DNA from: a virus
Direction: 5' to 3' (one strand)
DNA: 64,000 bases
Virus record (IMG/VR): IMGVR_UViG_3300036791_000797
Span: 1-64,000 of that record
A program made the translations under genes and the position numbers. The notes under the pieces are model-generated. The model ran no database searches. It saw only the letters and a program-made list of their open reading frames with translations, and was not told where the DNA came from. Of this stretch, positions 40,775 to 48,214 are shown piece by piece. How positions within the stretch are numbered: the stretch's first letter is position 1; each line of letters begins with the position of its first letter.

Positions 40775-41337
40775 GACCACACCACCTCCTTGCCGTGCGC
40801 CCTGGCGAACTCCGCCACCTCACGCAGTTGCGCCAGGCGGTCCTCGGTGTAGCCCTCGGGACGGCCGCAGGAGATGAACGTGGCGCAGCCCTCCTCGATG
40901 AAGGTCTCGGTCTCGGTGCCGGGATCGCCTACCGACATGACCTCGGCGGCCAGCACCCGGCCCAGGAACTCCTCGGCGTCCATGCAGCCGTAGGGGTCCT
41001 CGGGCAGGGGGCCGAAGGGGCCGTCAACGACGCGGGGCCGCAGGCCCAGGGCGGACAGGATCAGGATGGCGTTGCTGTTGGAGATGTTGAGTTCGGGGCC
41101 GCGCTCGGGGTACACGGCCGTGATGAAGCAGTGGCCCAGGTCGCAGAAGCCCTCCCGCCCGAGGTAGTCGCAGCCCACCAGGACCTCGGGGATGGCCCGG
41201 TTCAGGAGATCGTGCTTGACGTAGAACGCCTCGGCGTCGGCGTAGGTACCGAACACCGGGCCACGGTTGGACTCGCAGGAGCAGCCCACCCGGAAGCCGG
41301 TGGGGGTGCCAAGTTCGGAGTGGAAGGTAACGCTCAT
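40771..41337 (-). CDS. Cys-rich hypothetical protein
   Basis: 188 residues from the leaderless ATG at 41337. Ten Cys spread through the chain (GCSCESN, GCDYLGREGFCDLGHC, GCATFISCG), acidic centre, helical C terminus (RLAQLREVAEFARAHG). It is the first gene of a five-gene operon that ends with 39201. No family recognised. Confidence 0.65.
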   Translation of the reverse strand: MSVTFHSELGTPTGFRVGCSCESNRGPVFGTYADAEAFYVKHDLLNRAIPEVLVGCDYLGREGFCDLGHCFITAVYPERGPELNISNSNAILILSALGLRPRVVDGPFGPLPEDPYGCMDAEEFLGRVLAAEVMSVGDPGTETETFIEEGCATFISCGRPEGYTEDRLAQLREVAEFARAHGKEVVWS

Positions 41338-41344
41338 GGAACCC

Positions 41345-41373
41345 ACGTTAGCAGGTTTCCTTAGAGGAGTCCA
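41345..41373 (-). promoter_or_regulatory. Promoter cassette copy 6
   Basis: TGGACT (41373-41368), 17 bases, TAACGT (41350-41345), 7 bases, ATG 41337. It directly follows the stop of the gene at 41379. Confidence 0.8.
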
Positions 41374-41378
41374 GTCGG

Positions 41379-41708
41379 CTAGTCGTCCCCGTTGTAGGTC
41401 TGGACCAGCAGGCTGCGGCCGATCATCTCGGTCCACAGGGCGTCGTTGGTCAGCCTCCTGGTCTTGGGGTAGTTGACCGGGTTGCGGTAGTACCGGCCGA
41501 TGCGCTTACCGAGGACGCTGAGGTAGTCATAGCGCTCCCGGCGGCACCGCTTGCAGCGCAGGCAGACGATGACATGGGCCATGCGGGCCACCTGGCCGTC
41601 GATGTGCTTGGGCGAGGGGTTCTTGCTCCAGTCATGAGCCCACAGCGCCTTGCAGGTGAGGATGTCGTCACCAAGCTCGGTGATGTCGGTGTACTCAAGA
41701 ACGGCCAC
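41379..41708 (-). CDS. Hypothetical protein with CxxC
   Basis: 109 residues. VIVCLRCKRCRRERYDYLSV in the middle holds a Cys pair and a basic patch; His residues before it may complete a zinc site. Overlaps the upstream gene by 14 bases. Unknown. Confidence 0.6.
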   Translation of the reverse strand: MAVLEYTDITELGDDILTCKALWAHDWSKNPSPKHIDGQVARMAHVIVCLRCKRCRRERYDYLSVLGKRIGRYYRNPVNYPKTRRLTNDALWTEMIGRSLLVQTYNGDD

Positions 41709-42063
41709 GGGGTGCCCTCACTTGCTCGCAGATCCACATCGACCCGTCCTCGCCCAGTCCCACCTTGATGTTCTCCGGGAAGTGGAGCCCTTCGATGGGG
41801 GGCGGCAGCACCTCGTTCGGGCGCGCCACCACCGCAGGCAGCAAGGCCTGGGTCGATGCTTTGCGGGTGGCGTTGGGCCGACGCCCCCGGTGGTTGTACC
41901 GGGGGTCGTTACGGACCCGACCGCTGCGCCCACCCCAGATGTTGTGGACCTTGCGAAGATGGTTGTAGATGTTCTGGCCCTTGTATGTCCCTCCACACTC
42001 CGGGCACTGATTCAGGCCCTTCTCATGGAAGTTCTCAACGGCTCCGTTGTGTTGGTTTGTCAT
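41695..42063 (-). CDS. C2H2 zinc-finger protein
   Basis: 122 residues from ATG 42063 (an in-frame GTG at 42081 is possible). CPECGGTYKGQNIYNHLRKVH is a classical C-x2-C-x12-H-x4-H finger, followed by a basic tail (GRSGRVRNDPRYNHRGRRP). Probably DNA-binding. Confidence 0.65.
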   Translation of the reverse strand: MTNQHNGAVENFHEKGLNQCPECGGTYKGQNIYNHLRKVHNIWGGRSGRVRNDPRYNHRGRRPNATRKASTQALLPAVVARPNEVLPPPIEGLHFPENIKVGLGEDGSMWICEQVRAPRGRS

Positions 42064-42068
42064 AGGAT

Positions 42069-42875
42069 TTATACCGGGCACTCGTCAACGATCGAGCAGG
42101 CGCTCTCGACCTCTGAACGCCACTCGTCCATCTGGTCCGAGGTGGGCTCGTCGGGGGTGAATCGGCCGCTGCCGTCGCAGGTATCGCAGGCGATCTCCTC
42201 CTCCTCATCCTCGGAGCCCTCGACCCAGTCCGGGTTGGCGATCGAGCCGGAGCCTTCGCACTCCTCGCATTCGTCCTCCTCGACCTCGGGCAGGTCGGGG
42301 ACATCGACGTTCTCGATCTCGTCGGCCCAGGAGTTCAGTTGCTCGGCCACGTCGGTCAGTTCCTCCGACATGGACGTGGAGTGGCCGAAGCCCTCCTCCA
42401 CGTTGTTGGCCGACTCTTCCTTCTCCGAGGCGATCTCGCGTACTGCCTCGGCGGCCTCGTTCAGGGCCTCGGTGATCTCGTCGGGGGTGTCGGCGTTCGA
42501 GATGGCCACGCTGAAGTTGTGGCTGATCTCGGCCGTGCGCGCTGACAGCGAGGAGGAGTACTCCCACACATTCCAGGAGGGGCACTCGGCGCAGCGGTAC
42601 AGGGTCCGGCCGCCGTAGGGGCCGGAGCGAGGGGAGATGTGCTTGTAGGGGTCCCCGACCTTGATCTCGTTGCCGCACTTGCCGCACTTGCGGTTGGGCA
42701 GGGGCTTGGACTTGTCGTTCGTGGTCACGCTCAGGAAGATGGGCTTGCCCTTCTTGGTGACCCGCTGCTTGCCGTTCTTCATGACCGGCGTGCGCTTGGG
42801 CTGGCCGTCCTCATCGAGGACGGGGACCTGCTCGTAGCGCTGCTGGGCAGCCTTGACGTAGGTGGTGCGGGCCAT
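42069..42875 (-). CDS. Acidic multi-zinc-knuckle protein
   Basis: 268 residues from ATG 42875 with AAGGAG 9 bases upstream. N-terminal zinc ribbon (CGKCGNE...CAECPS, residues 64-99), a long central helix, then an acidic tail with two DnaJ-type knuckles, CEECEGSG near 203 and CDTCDGSG near 230. It is the first gene of the minus block and has a consensus promoter and a leader, unlike most others there. Confidence 0.7.
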   Translation of the reverse strand: MARTTYVKAAQQRYEQVPVLDEDGQPKRTPVMKNGKQRVTKKGKPIFLSVTTNDKSKPLPNRKCGKCGNEIKVGDPYKHISPRSGPYGGRTLYRCAECPSWNVWEYSSSLSARTAEISHNFSVAISNADTPDEITEALNEAAEAVREIASEKEESANNVEEGFGHSTSMSEELTDVAEQLNSWADEIENVDVPDLPEVEEDECEECEGSGSIANPDWVEGSEDEEEEIACDTCDGSGRFTPDEPTSDQMDEWRSEVESACSIVDECPV

Positions 42876-42909
42876 CGGAGGAAACTCCTTGTTCGTGGTG
42901 GTCTCGCCC

Positions 42910-42938
42910 ACCCTAGAGGAGAATCGAGTCATTGTCAA
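42910..42938 (-). promoter_or_regulatory. Consensus promoter opening the minus block
   Basis: TTGACA (42938-42933), 17 bases, TAGGGT (42915-42910), then a leader of about 34 bases with a ribosome site. A fragment of the cassette (TCCTCTAAG) lies just upstream. The facing gene starts at 43035. Confidence 0.75.
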
Positions 42939-43034
42939 GTCATCTTAGAGGACCCAGGCTCCGGGGAGGCCCCTGTCCAGGTACACCTCAGGACCCTGAA
43001 GGGGTGAGATGGGCACGTCAGCGAACCAGGGCGA

Positions 43035-44294
43035 ATGAGTCATCTCCAGGCCCAGTGGCGACAGGTCCAGGCCTGGCGACTGCCGACGGAGATCCGGGGC
43101 TATCCCCTGCCTATCGGCGGCCAGTTCGCCCACACTCAGGACACCCTGGACCCCGACCTCTTCGATCCCTCCGAGAAGATGTGGCCCTGGATCAGAGGAT
43201 CCCTCCTGGCCATCCTGGAGGCCTTCTGGCGGCCTCGCTACGGCGACTGGCGGCCCTGGACCCGGATCTACCTGGCGGGCTCCCTGGCCAGCTACTGGCA
43301 CGCCACCCTGGACTTCGACACCCTGGTGGGCGTAGACACCCACCGCCTGGTGCGTGATCACCCCGAGTTCGGGGGCATGTCCGACGCCGAGGTCTGCCAG
43401 GCCCTGACCCATGAGTTCATCACCGAGCTTGACCCCCTGCTCATTGACTGGAGCTTCCCGCCCGAGCCCAACCTGCACCGGGTCATGCACGCCCTGGGCG
43501 GGCCGGATGTGACCGACGTGTACAAGTCGGTGCCAATGACGGTGGTAACCGGGCTCGGACCCATGGAGATGACCTGGTACGTCAATCCGGCTGCCTACGA
43601 CATTCGCACCATCAGGCCCTACGCCGCTTACGACGTGACCAACGATCGCTGGGCTGTGCATCCCGACAAGATGGCCAAGACGTGGGGAGCCCAGGCTCTG
43701 GGCCATGACTTCTGGGAGCGCATGGCTGATGTAGCCGATGGCATCAAGGCCGCCCTAAAACTTCCAGAACCGGCGCGCACTTCTGAGAGCTTGCGGATAT
43801 ATGACCGCATACACACTGATCGAGGCCAGGCCTTTGGCCCGGCTGGGCGGGGGGTGACCGACCCCCGCTCCCTGCAGTGGATCGTCCTGAACCGCTGGGG
43901 TCTGCTTGGCCCCCTGGAGGTGGCCGCCCATCCCGGCCGGGAGATGGCCCACATCCCTCCGGCCATCGCCTCCTCCTGGCGGGCCATCGACCCCGGCTTC
44001 GAGTCCGGGGGCCACGGGTCCTGGCGTAACCATCCGGCCGTGGTCATCCCCGAGGGTGGGGCGGCCGGGCGCAAGCGCTACACCCTGCACGTCAACGGTG
44101 AGCCCAAGGCCAGCCGGTCCACCCTGCGCGAGGCCAAGGAGGCCCTGGAGAGCGAGTGGGGGCCGCAGGAGTGGAAGCGAGCCCGGCCCCCGAAGCAGTC
44201 GGCCACCCACTACCACTTCGGCCCCACTACCGAGTTCTCCGATCCGGCGGAATATCATTACGTCGAGAATCTGGAGCGCAATCATGAGCAGTGA
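43035..44294 (+). CDS. Nucleotidyltransferase-fold protein
   Basis: 419 residues. AGSLASYWHATLDFDTLVGV at 81-100 matches the GS...DxD strand-loop of minimal nucleotidyltransferases (Gly82, Ser83, Asp93, Asp95). A third acidic position could be in LLIDWSF. The C-terminal 80 residues (RYTLHVNGEPKASRSTLREA...) look like a separate small domain. First gene of the virion block; it may modify a protein, tRNA or nucleotide. Confidence 0.65.
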   Translation: MSHLQAQWRQVQAWRLPTEIRGYPLPIGGQFAHTQDTLDPDLFDPSEKMWPWIRGSLLAILEAFWRPRYGDWRPWTRIYLAGSLASYWHATLDFDTLVGVDTHRLVRDHPEFGGMSDAEVCQALTHEFITELDPLLIDWSFPPEPNLHRVMHALGGPDVTDVYKSVPMTVVTGLGPMEMTWYVNPAAYDIRTIRPYAAYDVTNDRWAVHPDKMAKTWGAQALGHDFWERMADVADGIKAALKLPEPARTSESLRIYDRIHTDRGQAFGPAGRGVTDPRSLQWIVLNRWGLLGPLEVAAHPGREMAHIPPAIASSWRAIDPGFESGGHGSWRNHPAVVIPEGGAAGRKRYTLHVNGEPKASRSTLREAKEALESEWGPQEWKRARPPKQSATHYHFGPTTEFSDPAEYHYVENLERNHEQ

Positions 44295-44577
44295 GGTCCT
44301 GTCCAAGGAACTGTCCATGCAGAAGAAGGTGCGATGGGTGTTCCCACAGGATCTAGAAGAGGGTCAAAAGGCGGCTATTCATGTGGTAGGAATAGCCATA
44401 GCTCCGTTCTTTGACTTCTATGGTGACAGGTTTCAGAACTTCGGTTCGTTCTTTGAAGGAACAGTTGAGCGTATCCTCGATGAGGATGGGGAACTCGTAG
44501 CCGTGCAGATTGGGTTCTACCTGATCCCCGACGATCTTCTCGATCATCCCAGGGTGACGGCGGTGATCGAGACATGA
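44284..44577 (+). CDS. Hypothetical protein
   Basis: 97 residues from ATG 44284, overlapping the previous gene by 11 bases. Beta-rich (AAIHVVGIAIAPFFDFYGD, ERILDEDGELVAVQIGFYLI). AT-richer codon use than the gene before it. Unknown. Confidence 0.55.
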   Translation: MSSEVLSKELSMQKKVRWVFPQDLEEGQKAAIHVVGIAIAPFFDFYGDRFQNFGSFFEGTVERILDEDGELVAVQIGFYLIPDDLLDHPRVTAVIET

Positions 44578-44596
44578 GCAAGGCTGGAGGGATGCA

Positions 44597-44884
44597 ATGC
44601 CCAAGGGAGTCTGTTTCGTAACCGAGAAGCACAAGGCCGGGTTTCTGTGGGTGATCGGCAACCCGCCCCGGCCCGATGACGCCGTGCTGTACGCCGAGAC
44701 CGAGCGGGAGATCCAGTACGTGGACTGGCAGACCCAGGTCATGCACGTCAGCACCCACGGCGGGGACCTGGTCACCGCGGCTCATCGGCTAGTGGAGCGC
44801 TTCGGGGGCAAGGCCGTGAACTACTCGGTAGTCTTAGATCCGGCCGAGGCCGAGGACCTGGTTTCTCAAGCTCTCTTACATTAG
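44597..44884 (+). CDS. Hypothetical protein
   Basis: 95 residues; GGAGGG before the ATG. Small alpha/beta protein (GVCFVTEKHKAGFLWVIGN). Its end carries the -10 box of the next gene. Unknown. Confidence 0.6.
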   Translation: MPKGVCFVTEKHKAGFLWVIGNPPRPDDAVLYAETEREIQYVDWQTQVMHVSTHGGDLVTAAHRLVERFGGKAVNYSVVLDPAEAEDLVSQALLH

Positions 44885-44887
44885 GCT
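44882..44887 (+). promoter_or_regulatory. -10 box of the gene at 44894
   Basis: TAGGCT lies 6 bases before ATG 44894; no ribosome site is seen, and the -35 (TGGTTT) is weak. Confidence 0.4.
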
Positions 44888-44893
44888 TGCCTC

Positions 44894-45481
44894 ATGCCTG
44901 TCTGTGGAGCCCCAGATCCTCGCAAGCGGGGAGTCAGTTGCATCCTACCGCCTGATCATGAGGATGATGAGCATAAGGATGCCTTTGGGGTCTTTGCAGA
45001 TCCTTGGCCGGTCGAAGGGCGCGATCCGCCTACGATTCCGCCCAGGACCCAGCGAGAGCAGCAGTTACATCTGCTGGAGATGTCCCGACGTGGTTCTCAA
45101 CCAAGTCATGCTCTTGAGCCTGATCTACCCAATATGGATGTTCCAGGTAGATATCGAGCGAGACGAACAGATCCTAGTACTTCAAAATCCGCTGCTAGAG
45201 GTAACTACTTATCTCATAGTATTCGCCTTCTCATTGCCTTTTCAAAGGCCGTAGATGATGGATTGAATCGTGATGAAGCAGCATCAATAGCTGGATTAAC
45301 CCCTTATCAGGCATCTAAACGAGAATCCGATCTTCACATTCATCATGGTTGGATTGAACTTGTAGTGCAGGATGGACGAGAAGTGCTTCGCAGAGGGTCT
45401 TCGGGGGAAGATCAGCAAGTTTGGCGAATCACGTTTGCTGGACTGCAGGAGCTTGTCGAGAGAGGAATCTCCGACAGCTAG
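44894..45481 (+). CDS. Probable winged-helix DNA-binding protein
   Basis: 195 residues. N-terminal part with two Cys, Pro-rich, disordered; residues 110-190 (LIAFSKAVDDGLNRDEAASI, GLTPYQASKRESDLHIHHGW) fit a winged helix that would bind DNA. The second half is distinctly AT-rich in codon third positions compared with its neighbours, suggesting recent transfer. Probable leaderless start. Confidence 0.6.
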   Translation: MPVCGAPDPRKRGVSCILPPDHEDDEHKDAFGVFADPWPVEGRDPPTIPPRTQREQQLHLLEMSRRGSQPSHALEPDLPNMDVPGRYRARRTDPSTSKSAARGNYLSHSIRLLIAFSKAVDDGLNRDEAASIAGLTPYQASKRESDLHIHHGWIELVVQDGREVLRRGSSGEDQQVWRITFAGLQELVERGISDS

Positions 45482-45504
45482 CCTGTCTCTTCCGAGATCA
45501 GCCC

Positions 45505-45531
45505 CACGAAGGAGTGAAGTTCACCTTCGTG
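45505..45531 (+). terminator. Hairpin before the 889-residue gene
   Basis: CACGAAG (45505-45511) pairs with CTTCGTG (45525-45531), with an inner GTG/CAC. It ends next to the ribosome site of the next gene, so it may terminate or modulate translation. Confidence 0.45.
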
Positions 45532-45544
45532 AGGGAGTCCTTGC

Positions 45545-48214
45545 ATGACCCTGATGGGCTTTGAGGTTCGAGCGGCCAAGGCCAAGGGCGAGCGCAGTTC
45601 AGATGAAGAACAGCCGGATCGTCAGCCCATCCGCCCGGCCGAGGTCTCCCCGGCCCAGCGGCGCAACCTGACCAACGAGGAGCGCACCGTCAAGCGGCGG
45701 CGGCGGCGCGTCAACGCGGCCTTCACTCAGCCGGGCTACTACCTGGTGGACAAGGACGCCGCCCCGCAGTCCGAGCGCTTCGACACCATGAGCGAGGCCG
45801 AGGCCCAGCTACAGCCGGAGTCCGGGCAACTGATCCAGTACCTGGACCAGGCCCCCAACTCCTCCCACATCGCAGAGCCCTTCCCGCCCAACCTCAACCA
45901 AGTCAACGGGAGCCTGTCCATGTCTGCCCACCTCGATGACGAGTTCCTCTTCGTAGCTGGCATGGGTGGTGAAGAGGCCGACGCCGACGAGGACGAGGGG
46001 GCGCAGAACGCCAAGGACGAGGATCTCATCGCCCAGGGGGCCTACACCCCCGAAGAAGAGCGCGAGAACGAGGAGATCCGCCGGGCCAACGAGGAGCGCC
46101 GTCAGCCCGCCCCTTATGAGATCGCAAGCTGGCAGAAGAAGGAATCCCTGCAGGTACGGGAGGCCCGACTCCTGGCTGCCATGGCCAAATCCTCGGGCGA
46201 CGAGCAGCGCCAGATCATGGGGGAGCTTGAGGGCCTACGCCGGGAGGCCCGACGCCAGGTGGTAGCCGATCGGGAGATCGACCTGACCGACGCCTACATC
46301 CATGACTCCTTGACCCCGGTGCGGGTCCATGAGCATCACACTGCCGCCACCGACTGGATCGAAGAGGTAGCCGAGCCCGCCTACGACGCCAGCACCGTCC
46401 ACCGGGCCATGGTGGTCGAGGCCCGGCGCTGGATGGCCGGAGTCTCCCCGGCGGTCAAGGAGGACCGGGACGAGTACCTGGAGCAGGCCCGTGGCGTGGC
46501 CCGCATCAATGCCTCGGCCATGGGGCCGCACCGGGATCTGGCCTTCCAGACCTTCATGCGGACTGCGGCCGACGGCGAGAGCGGAGCCCTGCCCTGGAGC
46601 GCACCACCCATGGAGTTGCCCCCCACGGGTGGCGGTAACGCCCCCTTCGGCGTCCCCCAGGGCGGGGCTCCCCTCAACGGCCAGAACTTCAATCCCATGG
46701 CCACAGAGGTCTATCCCGGCTCCCAGCCCCTGCCCCTCGACAACGGGGCCTCAGCCTGGCCTCCGGCCGACAACCTCGAAGGCGAAGAGCCCCTACCGCC
46801 GGTCGCTCCCGACAACTACAACGCGGTCGGGGCCGACACCCATATGTCGGCCCTGCAGCGAGAGGCCGACGCCAAGGAGTACTCGCCCCGCTCAGGCATG
46901 GGCGGCCAGGAGCAGACCAAGCCCTGGAAGGCCACCCACACCTACAACCCCATCGGCTGGGACGCCTTCGACGCCCGTCCCCACCCCGGCTCCAAGGCCA
47001 TCACCCCTGGCGTGCCCATCCAGAACCACGGCTACATGAGCCCCCGCGGCCCCGGTGGCATGCGCCTGGTCCATGTCTCCGACGAGGCCGGGAACCACCA
47101 GACCATCGACAGCCGCTCCCTGGCCGCTTACGACGGCCCCAATCCCGATCGACCCAACGTCTTCGAGAGTCGCCGTCGCCAGGCCTCCGAGGCCTTCAAT
47201 GGCCCCAAGCAGACCTACGCCGAGTACCAGGCCCGGCTGTCCGAGGGATCTGAGCCCATGGACGAGGAGCATTGGGCCGGGTCCATGAGCGCGGTCAGCC
47301 CGGCTGCCACCAACACCGTCACCCCGGTCACGGCCATGTTCCGCTGGGCCGAGCGGGGCACCGACCCCGACCCCCAGGGCAACGACCTGGCCGGAAATCC
47401 CATGGCCGGGTACCCCGAGGGCGGCGACTGGGACAAGGACGAGGCCCATGCCCAGTCCGGCGAGGCCCAGTCCAACCTGCCGCTGGCCCCCGAAGGCCCC
47501 ACCGTCACCCAGCACCTGGACTTCATCACCGACTTCCCCGACACCGGCCCCACCGAGGTGCCCTCTGATCGAGCCTTCAACATCTCGGCCAACGGCAGTC
47601 ATACCGGAGCCACCGTCAATGCCCCCTATGCCTGGGACCCCGGCTACGCCGACGAGGACATCGCTGACGACTACGCCAACCATCAGTACATGAGCGAGAT
47701 CCCCCACGATTTCGAGCCCCAAGGCAACTCCCAGTACTGCCGTACCTGCGGGGAATCCCGCCGTCATCCCATGCACGTCTACGCCCGTCGAATGGCAGCC
47801 AAGCCACCCCCTGACGTGGGTGAGGACGAGAGCCAGGGCACGTCCGGGTGGAAGCCCCGTGAGGATTACGCCACTACCCCCGGTGGCCAGGCCGCCTCCA
47901 CCGAGCAGTACGAGCAGGCCTACTCCTCCGGGCGGAATATCGACTACACCGAAACAGGCATCGGGCAGTTGGGCACCGTGCCAGTCCAGGGCTATGGGGC
48001 CAATCCCAACGGGGAGATGTTCACCTGGGAGATGGCCCCCGGTGGAGTACCGGTGGGAGCCGCCAACGTGGCCGATGTGCCGCCCCCAGGGGCCGGACAG
48101 GTCGGGGCGGCACAACCCACCGACCTGAACAACCCGGAGTCCCCTGAGGGCAGGGAGGCGGCTCTGCGAGTCGTCCGGGATCGAGTCCGCTACAACCTGG
48201 GAGCCCGGCGATGA
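45545..48214 (+). CDS. Large low-complexity virion-associated protein
   Basis: 889 residues; GAGGGAG 7 bases before the ATG. Basic start, acidic stretch near 145-180 (EEADADEDEGAQN), a helical part to about 330, then a long Pro/Gly/Asn-rich region. YCRTCGESRRHP near 732 is a zinc site. The motif MFRWAERG at 598 resembles the MLxW motif of the 1901-codon protein. Located next to the portal, it is probably a head or internal virion protein. No homologous family recognised. Confidence 0.65.
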   Translation: MTLMGFEVRAAKAKGERSSDEEQPDRQPIRPAEVSPAQRRNLTNEERTVKRRRRRVNAAFTQPGYYLVDKDAAPQSERFDTMSEAEAQLQPESGQLIQYLDQAPNSSHIAEPFPPNLNQVNGSLSMSAHLDDEFLFVAGMGGEEADADEDEGAQNAKDEDLIAQGAYTPEEERENEEIRRANEERRQPAPYEIASWQKKESLQVREARLLAAMAKSSGDEQRQIMGELEGLRREARRQVVADREIDLTDAYIHDSLTPVRVHEHHTAATDWIEEVAEPAYDASTVHRAMVVEARRWMAGVSPAVKEDRDEYLEQARGVARINASAMGPHRDLAFQTFMRTAADGESGALPWSAPPMELPPTGGGNAPFGVPQGGAPLNGQNFNPMATEVYPGSQPLPLDNGASAWPPADNLEGEEPLPPVAPDNYNAVGADTHMSALQREADAKEYSPRSGMGGQEQTKPWKATHTYNPIGWDAFDARPHPGSKAITPGVPIQNHGYMSPRGPGGMRLVHVSDEAGNHQTIDSRSLAAYDGPNPDRPNVFESRRRQASEAFNGPKQTYAEYQARLSEGSEPMDEEHWAGSMSAVSPAATNTVTPVTAMFRWAERGTDPDPQGNDLAGNPMAGYPEGGDWDKDEAHAQSGEAQSNLPLAPEGPTVTQHLDFITDFPDTGPTEVPSDRAFNISANGSHTGATVNAPYAWDPGYADEDIADDYANHQYMSEIPHDFEPQGNSQYCRTCGESRRHPMHVYARRMAAKPPPDVGEDESQGTSGWKPREDYATTPGGQAASTEQYEQAYSSGRNIDYTETGIGQLGTVPVQGYGANPNGEMFTWEMAPGGVPVGAANVADVPPPGAGQVGAAQPTDLNNPESPEGREAALRVVRDRVRYNLGARR

